From Thalassobius sp. I31.1 (lineage in GTDB: Bacteria > Pseudomonadota > Alphaproteobacteria > Rhodobacterales > Rhodobacteraceae), in the NCBI RefSeq assembly GCF_003031585.1, contig NZ_PWAA01000011.1, forward strand, positions 186,001 to 250,000: a stretch of DNA of 64,000 nucleotides, read 5' to 3'. Every line of letters starts with the position of its first letter. The first letter of the stretch is position 1. Under the pieces are notes generated by a model that was given only the letters and a program-made list of their open reading frames with translations, had not been told where the DNA came from and did no database searches. Shown here piece by piece: positions 1-7,681 of the stretch. Made by a program: the position numbers and the translations under genes.

Positions 1-2
1 AG

Positions 3-1097
3 TATGGGGCTAAGCTAAATACAGGCTTTGGTTATGCAGACTACCTGGTTTCGGTTACCTCAACTGGAGTTCGAGTAAATATTGATGGTGTAACCTTGCG
101 ATGTGAGCAGGTCGTAGACCCTGATACCGGAGATATCTATACGACAGGTCATGATCGAGGCAATTGCGGTAGCGGACAGTTTCAAGCAGGAAGGAACCCA
201 AGAGACAATAGCATAACTTACAGTATCACCTCCCAGCCCGCACCTATCAACCTCCCTTTTCTTTCTGGAGAGATGGGTGATAACTGGCTAGATACTGTTC
301 CGGAAGTGGCCACAATCAAGGGTATATCTCTTGGGCAGCGTCTCCCCGGCTCTGCATCAGAGATATCAGGATATGATCGGTTAAGGGATCGGGGACAGCT
401 GTCAAGGTACTCACGTTCAAGTTTAGGGATAATGGGGACCACGAACCGAACTAATTATTTTGAAAGCGCTACTTATTTACACGCGTCGGTTCCGCAAGAG
501 TTGCCCAATAATCTCGGAAGTATGTCATTCGATGACCTGGGGATTTATGGGGTAAATGGGCATGTCGTGGCAATGTTGCGGCGCTTTGAGCCGCCTGAAG
601 AACAAGCGCCACGCTTCGACTCCATACAGGAGGCCTTGATATCTTCTTATGGCACCCCCACTATTTCCAATAGATCGGGAGCAGGTATGGTCTATGAGTG
701 GCACTTTTCCAATCAGGGAACGCTGCTTACAGAGGCGCAAGGAACAACTTGTCAGTCCCGCTTCGATTCAGATAGGAAAGATTCTCGATTTATTTTTCTA
801 GAGCATCAACAGATAGAGACACTTTCTTTAGCGGAAATTTATGCAGGAAACCGACCTGACATAGAAGATCGCCATCAAAGTATGAAACTTCGGGTATCTT
901 CCGAATGCAGCTATTCTATCCGATATCATATACACCCGGCAGAGGGCGGCTTACTAAAGTTTCTAGTTGCATCAATGTATGCATATGATCCCGTGCGCAC
1001 TGAAATTTGGGAGGCGCGAAGAGGCGAACTTGCTGCAGATATTGCTGAAGATTTAGAACTTCAAAAATCCTCACGCAGTGTTGCTCCTGATTTGTAA
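3..1097 (+). CDS. Unknown protein, 5' end outside window
   Basis: I do not recognise this protein. The frame is open from base 3 to the stop at 1097, so the gene begins upstream of the window; the TTG at 96 is only the first possible in-window start and is probably internal. The visible part is about 364 residues, soluble-looking and without a membrane segment. A stretch near the middle (FDSIQEALISSYGTPT) resembles short repeats seen in various uncharacterised secreted or envelope proteins, but this gives no function. Several cysteines are scattered through it. It lies in the island, followed by a convergent ardA gene. That it is a real gene is likely from length and an uninterrupted frame; its role is unknown. 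Confidence 0.6.
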   Translation, partial: YGAKLNTGFGYADYLVSVTSTGVRVNIDGVTLRCEQVVDPDTGDIYTTGHDRGNCGSGQFQAGRNPRDNSITYSITSQPAPINLPFLSGEMGDNWLDTVPEVATIKGISLGQRLPGSASEISGYDRLRDRGQLSRYSRSSLGIMGTTNRTNYFESATYLHASVPQELPNNLGSMSFDDLGIYGVNGHVVAMLRRFEPPEEQAPRFDSIQEALISSYGTPTISNRSGAGMVYEWHFSNQGTLLTEAQGTTCQSRFDSDRKDSRFIFLEHQQIETLSLAEIYAGNRPDIEDRHQSMKLRVSSECSYSIRYHIHPAEGGLLKFLVASMYAYDPVRTEIWEARRGELAADIAEDLELQKSSRSVAPDL

Positions 1098-1191
1098 ATC
1101 CCAACTTAACACCTAGTGCCGCTCCTCTTTAAGAAAAGGGGCGGCATTCGACTTTGAATGCTGTGATTTCGAGTAATCCAGATGTATATGA

Positions 1192-1698
1192 TCACGCCGC
1201 CCGATAGACAAGCGTTTTGCCTGCGACTTTGGTTTCGGTGTAATCCATCGCCAGATCGCGGGCGATGGCATCCATATCGATGTAGTTGGTCAGATGGTCG
1301 GGGATGTCGCCAAAGATGCCCTCATCAATAAACTGCTCTGCCAGATCCTTCATGCTGTCCACGTGATAGATATCAACGTCAAAATCTGATAGTGAAACGG
1401 TCTCAGGATCAAAACTGTATCCGACTTCACCAACCGCGATGATGAACAGGGTTTTCTCGTGATCGTCCCAACTTTCACAGGCCTCAAAATACTGCCCGGT
1501 ATTGGCCTGATTAATCCCCCATGCGTTCGCCAGATCACAGTCGATATGATCGCCATCAATGAACTGAAGTTCATATTCTTCGACGGGGTCGCCATAATCG
1601 TTGCGGTTCTTAGCTGCCTTGTCGGCATATTCTTCAAGGCTCTCAAAGTAGAACCCATTGGCGGAAATATCATATGGTTGTGCGTGTAGTTGCGGCAT
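1192..1698 (-). CDS. ardA: ArdA-type antirestriction protein
   Basis: Predicted antirestriction protein of the ArdA family. Family members are acidic DNA mimics that inhibit type I restriction-modification enzymes when mobile DNA enters a new cell. The 168-residue product has the family's acidic composition and typical segments: an early ESLEEYADKAAKN, then EEYELQFIDGD, then INQANTGQYFEA, with acidic residues spread along the whole chain. The frame is open further upstream, but the ATG at 1698 is chosen because it is preceded by GAGGAG at a spacing of 7 bases. ArdA normally travels on conjugative plasmids, transposons and islands, which fits this island. Together with the CBASS and Panoptes genes it gives the element both defence and counter-defence functions. 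Family assignment is by sequence pattern only. Confidence 0.8.
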   Translation of the reverse strand: MPQLHAQPYDISANGFYFESLEEYADKAAKNRNDYGDPVEEYELQFIDGDHIDCDLANAWGINQANTGQYFEACESWDDHEKTLFIIAVGEVGYSFDPETVSLSDFDVDIYHVDSMKDLAEQFIDEGIFGDIPDHLTNYIDMDAIARDLAMDYTETKVAGKTLVYRAA

Positions 1699-1897
1699 TG
1701 TCTTACTCCTCTTCTTTGTTCTGACGGGTTGCGCCTGCAACTGTCTGGCTTCCGCCGAGGAGCGGGGGGGCAAGGATCAAAGGTGTTATAGACAGGACCA
1801 GAGCCACGCGCAGGTGCAGCACAGCGAACCGAGCATGGCGAGGACCCGCCCTTTGATCCGCGTGGGGGCAGCCGCCCTAGTTGTCATGGGGGTATTG

Positions 1898-2109
1898 GGG
1901 GAGACAACGATCTCCCCTGATTGGGGATTAATCGACCAGATGATTGTGCATGGTTTGGTGCAGGTGGAGAGGTCAAATCTCCAAATCCTGCGAGGGGGTC
2001 ACAAGGGGCGACGATACGCCCTTTGGGCGGGTTCAGCTTCGATAAGTTGACGGCATTCAATCCGCGCAGGGTTGATCTATGGGGTGTTGGGGAGAGATGA
2101 CATCTCCCC
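1898..2109. repeat. Three related GGAGA/TCTCC hairpins
   Basis: Three inverted repeats share a GGAGA/TCTCC stem: 1898-1917 (stem GGGGAGA/TCTCCCC, 6-base loop), 1966-1982 (stem GGAGA/TCTCC, 7-base loop) and 2089-2109 (stem GGGGAGA/TCTCCCC, 7-base loop). The first and third are also followed by similar sequence ending in GCATGGT about 35 bases later, so they are diverged copies of a unit of roughly 60 bases. They lie upstream of ardA on its strand. They could be protein-binding sites, single-strand promoters or transfer-related structures; the sequence does not decide. Confidence 0.6.
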
Positions 2110-2223
2110 GACGAGGGATCAAACACAGATATGTTTGCATGGTCGTGACTGGCTCAATGCCAGCCTCGGCCATCAGCTTTGGGGGATACAACGGGGGAGC
2201 GCAGCAACCCCCTTGTCAAGATC

Positions 2224-2240
2224 GTGTGGTACTACCACAC
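2224..2240. promoter_or_regulatory. Perfect 17-base palindrome, operator-like
   Basis: GTGTGGTA and TACCACAC flank a single central C. Beyond this core AAGAT and ATCTT also pair with short gaps. The symmetry and size suit a dimeric repressor site, and an AT-rich promoter-like stretch (CATATACTCTTAAG) follows it. The cognate protein is not identified. Confidence 0.55.
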
Positions 2241-2583
2241 ACATCTTGCATATACTCTTAAGACCAAGACAAAACACATATCTAGACCGAGTTTCGGGTC
2301 ACTGAAACCACCCTGACTAAGCATAAAATCAGCATAGAGGGCGGATTGCGGAAGTTCGCTGCGCTGTGGCGATTATTTAATTGATTTGCATAACCGACAT
2401 TCAAGTTTACGTTTTTGAGAAACCTAGAAAAATTGGCGTATTCTGCGAATTGAGAATTGAATATCCTCTTGGTCGCGGTTCGATTTAGCACGCGAAGGCC
2501 ATTAAATCACTTGATATCAATGTTTTACAGCTGATGCCTTGAGGGGGCGCTGCGAGTTTGATGCTTCGGCTATCAATGGGGTA

Positions 2584-2751
2584 TTAATCAAGGGCCTCGC
2601 GAGTTTGAATCTCGAGCGCATCAAAACGATAGGTATTCAAGCCACTGTCACCGATGCTTAGTGCGAGTTGTGCCAAGAAGCTTTGCTTTGGATCACTCGT
2701 CACGTATAGCTCAACACTGATATGGGGTCCGACATACTTGGATTGAGTATT
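2584..2751 (-). pseudogene. Short remnant of a protein-coding gene
   Basis: Between stop codons at 2752-2754 and 2584-2586 on the minus strand lie 55 sense codons with no ATG. The translation looks like a real protein end, with regular beta-type and helical patterns (VGPHISVELYVTSDP, then FLAQLALSIGDSGLNTYRF). I do not recognise the family. The most economical reading is the C-terminal remnant of a gene whose 5' part was lost when the optSE cassette arrived, since optS begins only 30 bases away in the opposite direction. A short gene starting at a non-ATG codon is possible but less likely. Confidence 0.35.
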
Positions 2752-2780
2752 TCAAATAATATTTGGGTTTGGAGAAGAAG

Positions 2781-3155
2781 ATGGCCTTTGTAGCTATTGA
2801 TGGCGACGACATCGGCAGGAAGCTGGCAGCTTGCTACCTTTCAAACAGCGTAAATGCGCTGAAAGCCACAAAGGCGCTTGTTGAACGCAAAACTGAACAG
2901 ATTTCCATGTTGCTGACTGATTTGGGCTATGAAGTCCTCTTTTGTGCGGCAGATGGTGTGACAGGGGTTAGCGAAACTAGCCAAATCGACGATGCATCCT
3001 TGTACAAAAAAATCAAAGCAACGGCTGGAGATGAACTTGCATTCTCAGCCGGAGTTGGGGATTCTCTTAGGGAGGCTTACATTGCTTTGCTCTATGCGAA
3101 AAGCACTGGAAAAGCGCGGATTTGCAACTTTAGTTCAATAGGCGAGAATGTTTAG
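2781..3155 (+). CDS. optS: Minimal CRISPR polymerase, Panoptes OptS
   Basis: Predicted mCpol protein, a stand-alone small version of the Cas10 palm polymerase. In Panoptes anti-phage systems this enzyme constantly makes a cyclic nucleotide that keeps the partner membrane toxin off. The 124-residue chain has the first metal motif near the N-terminus (AIDGDDIG, with D7, D9 and D10), a second motif at the turn after beta strand two (FCAADG, D58), and a palm-type C-terminal signature (FSAGVGDSLREAY, then AKSTGKA). The second motif reads A-A-D-G where Cas10 polymerases have G-G-D-D, so one acidic residue is absent. The ATG at 2781 is preferred over the TTG at 2763 because GGAG lies just upstream. 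The gene overlaps optE by 8 bases. Confidence 0.82.
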   Translation: MAFVAIDGDDIGRKLAACYLSNSVNALKATKALVERKTEQISMLLTDLGYEVLFCAADGVTGVSETSQIDDASLYKKIKATAGDELAFSAGVGDSLREAYIALLYAKSTGKARICNFSSIGENV

Positions 3156-3762
3156 AGTAATCAACTTCACCCACCTGTTGAGGTACGTAGCAATCGCGAC
3201 AACGGGGCTAAGTATTTTAGCTTACATGGTTGCCGAGCACTTTATGCAAGCTGATTTAGCACTTGTTCGCCTGCTATCGGTTGCCCCTTGGGTCGTGTTG
3301 ATTGTGATTTTAACCATAACAACAAGGGCCACTTCCCGTGCTATTTGGAGAATGCTCAGATTCTTCAATTCGTCGCTTTACCCTGACCTTAACGGGTCTT
3401 GGGAGGGAGAAATTGCTTTGGAGAATGGGGAGAAAATTCCAGCTCGAGCGGTAATTAGGCAGAGTCTATTGGAAGCCCAGATCGACCTTCATACAGGAAC
3501 ATCGAAATCCAGCACACTCGAAACAACACCTGTCGTAGATGCAGGTCAGTTCAAGCTGTATTACACATACCGTTCGACGCCTTCAAACGTGAGGTGGCCT
3601 TCCTACACCGGCTCGACGATTTTGGATATACGAAATGCCGTTCAAAAGGAGGGAAAGCAAATAGAGCTGTCCGGCTATTACTACACAGATAGAAAGACAA
3701 ACGGCAGGATCAGCCTTAAACAAACGTCCGCCGACGCAGATGTTGACGTTTCATACTACTAG
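3148..3762 (+). CDS. optE: Two-helix beta-barrel effector, Panoptes OptE
   Basis: Predicted membrane effector of the Panoptes pair. The 204-residue protein has two transmembrane helices (about residues 10-30 and 42-60), a short basic linker, and then a beta-rich domain beginning with YPDLNGSWEGEI around residue 78. This is the same layout as Cap15 of CBASS, whose barrel binds a cyclic nucleotide and whose helices disrupt the inner membrane. In Panoptes the logic is inverted: ligand holds the effector inactive, and its loss, for example when a phage sponge protein removes it, releases toxicity. Translation is coupled to optS by the 8-base overlap. The gene is convergent with a second effector of the same fold 29 bases downstream. 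The pairing with mCpol is the main reason for the OptE call. Confidence 0.8.
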   Translation: MFRVINFTHLLRYVAIATTGLSILAYMVAEHFMQADLALVRLLSVAPWVVLIVILTITTRATSRAIWRMLRFFNSSLYPDLNGSWEGEIALENGEKIPARAVIRQSLLEAQIDLHTGTSKSSTLETTPVVDAGQFKLYYTYRSTPSNVRWPSYTGSTILDIRNAVQKEGKQIELSGYYYTDRKTNGRISLKQTSADADVDVSYY

Positions 3763-3791
3763 GGTAAGCCACGACGATGCTGTGAAGTAGC

Positions 3792-4538
3792 CTACCAGAA
3801 TTTGCTTTTCACTTTTGAAATTTTGACCAAGCCAGCCGCGTTCAATCCCAAATGCCACGAACGGTCTTGCCAGTACCGTCCACTTAGTTCGTTCGCGTCT
3901 GCATTCAAGTTTAGCTTTGCTGCTCCATGGTAGTAGGGCACATCTGTCAACGCCAAACGGTTGTCATTCCCTTCTTTGTTCCAAACCTTGAATACCCAAA
4001 CAACGGACTTTCGCCCGTTCTCTTTCTTGAAAAACTCCACTGACATGGTTTCCGACTCAAGGAGAGGGCTGTCCGAGTTAGGTAGAAACCGAATCTCGGT
4101 GCGAAACCAGCTTTGGCGAATTTCAACTTCAAACGTCGTTTCAGCAAGTTCTGGTAACGCCTCGTCCTCATCGAGCGGGTCAAACAAGATATCTTTGGAC
4201 TTAGCCGCGTCTCTAAGCTGTTTAACAATCGGCCAATTGGATTGAAGCGTGACTTTCCATGTCCCTTGGAGATCGGGAAAGACCTTGTTGCTTAGCCACT
4301 GTCCCAAGAAGGGTACTCTCCAAAAAATACGCCACCCAGGGAGCATAACCCAAGCTAACAAAAAGCTGGAAATCAGAATCACTAATATGCGTGTACTCAA
4401 AAGGCTTCGCAAGAGGCCACCAAGTTGCGGCCAGACAGTTTCGATTGCGTCTGCAAGGTTTGCGGCAAACGGTGTTGCGGCAAACCCTAAATACAAAGCT
4501 GTGATTAGCCAGAATTTAAGGGGAACAAATTTTGCCAT
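3792..4538 (-). CDS. cap15: Cap15-like CBASS membrane effector
   Basis: Predicted CBASS effector with two transmembrane helices and a cyclic-nucleotide-binding beta-barrel. The 248-residue product has helices at about residues 7-24 and 50-67 and a soluble part starting FPDLQGTWKVTL near residue 87, matching the equivalent segment in the neighbouring OptE-like protein. The frame allows starts at 4610 and 4568, but the ATG at 4538 has GGAGG 9 bases upstream, and the first helix begins a few residues later. It is transcribed away from the CD-NTase gene, with 98 bases between them, rather than in the same operon as is common. In known Cap15 systems ligand binding triggers oligomerisation and membrane disruption that kills the infected cell. 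Assignment to CBASS rather than Panoptes rests on position. Confidence 0.75.
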   Translation of the reverse strand: MAKFVPLKFWLITALYLGFAATPFAANLADAIETVWPQLGGLLRSLLSTRILVILISSFLLAWVMLPGWRIFWRVPFLGQWLSNKVFPDLQGTWKVTLQSNWPIVKQLRDAAKSKDILFDPLDEDEALPELAETTFEVEIRQSWFRTEIRFLPNSDSPLLESETMSVEFFKKENGRKSVVWVFKVWNKEGNDNRLALTDVPYYHGAAKLNLNADANELSGRYWQDRSWHLGLNAAGLVKISKVKSKFW

Positions 4539-4636
4539 TTCGCACAACCTCCGGTATTGAAGACTCATATTAATGCCCCCAAGTATATGGGTAAGCAGCG
4601 CTGACACCACAAGATAAGACCAAAAGGGACAGATTA
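4539..4636. promoter_or_regulatory. Divergent promoter region cap15 / CD-NTase
   Basis: A 98-base gap between the chosen cap15 start and the CD-NTase start must carry both promoters. AAAAGGGACAG lies just before the CD-NTase ATG and GGAGG before the cap15 ATG. No clear palindromic operator is visible. A shared control point for enzyme and effector is an inference. Confidence 0.45.
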
Positions 4637-5881
4637 ATGCCTATTAACGCACATAAAGCCTTTGTGTCCCGTCCTTCGGGTTACAAGTTTTCATTGGACC
4701 TATCAGAGAAGCAGAAACAGACACTGCGGAACGCTAGGGATGACATTCGCAGCGAGCTGTCCTCTCAGTTTGGGTCATTTGCGAAATCGTTGGGTGACCA
4801 AGCTCTGTTCGAAGATCATGCGCCTATACTCGCGCGGAGCTTTCAAACACCGAAGTTCAGGATGCAAGGCAGCTTCTCGTACCACACATGCAATCAACCC
4901 GCGCATGTGCCGCCTCAGGAGATTGACTTGGACGATGGGCTATTCATGCCGGTCTCCTATTTTCAAAAGGATGGAGGCAGGTCCCCTGTAATCCAAAGCG
5001 CCGCCTACTTTTCCATAATTGAGCGTATTCTAGCGCCGCTGTGCGACAAGAAAGGTTGGCAACTCGTAACGGACAAGTCTTCGTGCATCCGTGTCAAGAT
5101 CGACAACACCATGCACACCGACCTTGCACTGTATTCGGTGCCAGATGCGGACTTCCAGCGCATCTTGAAGGACGCGCAAAACCGTGGCGTAGAACTCGCA
5201 ACCGAACTCATGATGGAAGACACTTCATATCGGATGCTTTCAGAGGACGAAATCATGCTGGCACATCGAGATGAGGGTTGGAAAAAGTCCGACCCACGCA
5301 AGCTCGAAGACTGGTTTATTAATGCAGTGAACGAGTACGGCGACCAAGTACGAACAGTCAGTCGCTTTCTCAAAGGGTGGAAGGATTTTCAATGGCCCAA
5401 GGGAAGGCTGGCATCAATTGCCCTCATGGCGGCAGTCGTTTCGGTCTTTGAGAAAGCTTCGGCGGCAATTGCGAGTGACCGGGATGATCTAGCGTTGTTG
5501 CGTGTCGCAGAAGATTTGCCCGACTTCCTCGCCAATGACATTCCAAACCCTGTCGTAGAGGGCGAGCGCTTGGATCAGGGCTGGTCTCACGAAGAACGCG
5601 ACGATTTCGTTGCGAAGGCCAAAGTGCTTGCTGAGCGTCTGGAAGACGCACTCACGAAAACGTCAGAACGCTTGGTCGCATATGAAGCGCTACAAGAGCA
5701 ATTTGGCGGGCGTATCCCAGATGATCTTACGCTCTACGTTCCGGACGCTGGCCTTGAGACAAAGGAAAGCGAGTTGGCTGCACCCGCCGCCCTTACCATG
5801 GGGATGGTGGACAAGATCGACGGAGAGCACAGCAATGACCTCGCTGCTGTCAACAAGCAAGGCGGTGGGCGCTACGGGTAA
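4637..5881 (+). CDS. cdn: CBASS CD-NTase (cGAS/DncV-like cyclase)
   Basis: Predicted nucleotidyltransferase that makes a cyclic oligonucleotide after phage infection and so activates the Cap15-type effector. The 414-residue length suits the family. The catalytic signature is present: G78-S79 in the helix turn (QGSFSYHT), the metal-binding pair D97 and D99 in EIDLDDG, and a third acidic residue D162 in HTDLALY. The chain ends in a glycine-rich tail, GGGRYG. In type II systems the C-terminal residue of the CD-NTase is joined by Cap2 to target molecules, so a terminal glycine fits. The QGSF...PPQEIDLDDG segment is closest in style to DncV-like enzymes, but I cannot assign a clade or product. The gene is followed by cap2 in the same frame, seven bases on. 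Confidence 0.88.
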   Translation: MPINAHKAFVSRPSGYKFSLDLSEKQKQTLRNARDDIRSELSSQFGSFAKSLGDQALFEDHAPILARSFQTPKFRMQGSFSYHTCNQPAHVPPQEIDLDDGLFMPVSYFQKDGGRSPVIQSAAYFSIIERILAPLCDKKGWQLVTDKSSCIRVKIDNTMHTDLALYSVPDADFQRILKDAQNRGVELATELMMEDTSYRMLSEDEIMLAHRDEGWKKSDPRKLEDWFINAVNEYGDQVRTVSRFLKGWKDFQWPKGRLASIALMAAVVSVFEKASAAIASDRDDLALLRVAEDLPDFLANDIPNPVVEGERLDQGWSHEERDDFVAKAKVLAERLEDALTKTSERLVAYEALQEQFGGRIPDDLTLYVPDAGLETKESELAAPAALTMGMVDKIDGEHSNDLAAVNKQGGGRYG

Positions 5882-5887
5882 TCGGCA

Positions 5888-7681
5888 TTGACTGGGTTAC
5901 CTGAACCTACCGACCTTATGATAGCTGAGTTATCCCGGTGGGTACTCGCTCAATGTCCGAATGCGCGAGACCTCACGCAGGGTGAATTATCTCGATATGA
6001 GGCCAAGGACCCAATCCACGGATGGGCTGTCCCGTTTGAGCATCAAGCGGACCGCTTTGATCTGCAAGTGGTACTATTGCGGGATTTCCCGTGGACGAAG
6101 CCGCGCGTCTACTGCACTGAAAAATTTCAGTTCATGCAGTTTCCGCACATTGAAAGAGATGGTGCGTTTTGCCTTTACCCACCGGGGACAGAGCACAGTC
6201 CCCTAAATCCCAAAGGATTAGTGTGGGATGCCATCAAGGAAGCTGCCCGATTGATCGTCGCTTCGTACGACGAGGCGTTTCTTGATGATTTTGCCGATGA
6301 ATTCGATTCTTATTGGAGTAAATCAGAGGGCGGCAAAAATGTCGTCAGCCTACTTTCACCCGGTGGCCTCTCTCGCCGGGTGTCCCTCTGGTGCAGTACA
6401 GGTGACTACTATCTGGCGGATGACGACACGGCTTTGGAAAGTTGGCTACGCAACCGGTTTCCGGGGAACAAGAAGAACTACAATTTCAACGCCGCGACGC
6501 ACATCGCCCTCAATAGGCCCATTCTGCCTTCGGAATACCCGAGGTCGGGTGCGGAGATTCTACGCTTTTTGCAGGAGCTGGCACCGGAAGCTATAGAGCT
6601 GCTGGAAGATGCTGTTGTAAACGCTGATGGCAAGTTCACCGTTTCTTTCGAGGGGCGCACGGATGATGGGCCTGTTTTTTTCGCCGTCGAAGTTATGCCT
6701 CCCGTCAAGCAGGGTATGAAAGCCGGGCGACGCCCAGACATGGTGCAGAAGGGCTTTCGGCCTGGAAAAGTACCGATCCATATCCGAATGCGGCGGCTGT
6801 TCGGGGGGAACAAGGTTGAGCGCCACGAGACCATGCGTGCGGACCCATCGTGGATACATGGGCGTGACACCCCTACAGTCGCCCCTTTGTTTAACAAGCG
6901 TGTTCTGATGATCGGCGCGGGGTCATTGGGAGGCGAGGTTGCTCTGCTTCTTGCCAAGGCGGGTGTTGGCTCGACCACATTGGTCGACCCGGAACTTCTG
7001 GACTATCCCAATGTTGGGCGTCATATGCTCGGGGTCACGCAAGTCAGGACGTTTAAAGCCAAGTCACTGGCAGAAAAACTAGCTGGTGACTTCCCGCATA
7101 TGCGCTCGATCAAGTATTTTTCCGAGGACTGGCAATCGCTCTACAGCAAACGTCCTGAGATTTTCCACAACACCGATTTGATCGTGTCCACGGTCGGCAG
7201 TTGGGTGGCTGAAGGCAGGCTCAACCAAGTGGCTAGAGAAGAAGCGGACTTCCCCCCAGTAATCTATGGATGGGCAGAGCCATTTTCTGTTGCGGGGCAC
7301 GCGGTATTGATCGGCTCCAACGGCTCATGTTTTGCCTGTGGAATGGACCATTTCGGGAAAACGCTACAAGCAGTTTGTGAGTGGGACACCGAGACGACCC
7401 GCAAACAGCCCCATTGTGGTGCCAGTTTTCAACCATATGGGCCAGTATCGTTGTCAGGTGTAGCGGCCTTGGTGGCAAAGACAACAACGAACGCACTACT
7501 TGGCAAGGTGCCCCCTGGGACAGAGGCCGTTTATTGGGCTTCGAAAGAAGAAATTACCGAGCAAGGGGGGCGTTTCACTCAGGGTTTCCTAAACAGCTTT
7601 TATGACGTTCCTGAGTTCGGCGGAACAAGGCAATTTGAGTGGAGGCAAAAGGGAAATTGTGCTTTTTGCGGAGGAGCATGA
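5888..7681 (+). CDS. cap2: Cap2, E2-E1 fusion ligase of type II CBASS
   Basis: Predicted ubiquitin-transfer-like enzyme that conjugates the CD-NTase C-terminus and primes it. The N-terminal third is an E2-like domain with its cysteine at C95 in DGAFCLYPPG. The C-terminal half is a ThiF/E1 adenylation domain with the nucleotide loop GAGSLGG near residues 342-348 and a candidate E1 cysteine at about residue 510 (PHCGASFQPYG). CxxC pairs at about 481-484 and near the C-terminus (CAFCGGA) suit a zinc site. At 597 residues it has the usual Cap2 length. The only start near the upstream gene is TTG at 5888, because the CD-NTase stop is in the same frame; ATG at 5918 is the alternative. It overlaps cap3 by ATGA. 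Confidence 0.9.
   Translation: MTGLPEPTDLMIAELSRWVLAQCPNARDLTQGELSRYEAKDPIHGWAVPFEHQADRFDLQVVLLRDFPWTKPRVYCTEKFQFMQFPHIERDGAFCLYPPGTEHSPLNPKGLVWDAIKEAARLIVASYDEAFLDDFADEFDSYWSKSEGGKNVVSLLSPGGLSRRVSLWCSTGDYYLADDDTALESWLRNRFPGNKKNYNFNAATHIALNRPILPSEYPRSGAEILRFLQELAPEAIELLEDAVVNADGKFTVSFEGRTDDGPVFFAVEVMPPVKQGMKAGRRPDMVQKGFRPGKVPIHIRMRRLFGGNKVERHETMRADPSWIHGRDTPTVAPLFNKRVLMIGAGSLGGEVALLLAKAGVGSTTLVDPELLDYPNVGRHMLGVTQVRTFKAKSLAEKLAGDFPHMRSIKYFSEDWQSLYSKRPEIFHNTDLIVSTVGSWVAEGRLNQVAREEADFPPVIYGWAEPFSVAGHAVLIGSNGSCFACGMDHFGKTLQAVCEWDTETTRKQPHCGASFQPYGPVSLSGVAALVAKTTTNALLGKVPPGTEAVYWASKEEITEQGGRFTQGFLNSFYDVPEFGGTRQFEWRQKGNCAFCGGA

Larger units (their letters stand above)
1699..2780. other. Hairpin-rich non-coding stretch
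   Basis: About 1.1 kb without a convincing intact gene. The left part (1740-2240) is G-rich and holds three related hairpins and a perfect 17-base palindrome, listed separately. The middle (2240-2530) is AT-rich with nothing I can name. The right part (2584-2751, minus strand) holds a short protein-like reading frame that looks like a gene remnant. Short frames elsewhere in the stretch have low-complexity, shadow-like translations. It carries the promoter of optS at its right end. Confidence 0.6.

Noticed and set aside
1658-2305. Small open frames over the hairpin-rich region
   Set aside because: Translations are low-complexity and no frame has a convincing RBS; the nucleotide structure of hairpins and palindrome explains the composition better.
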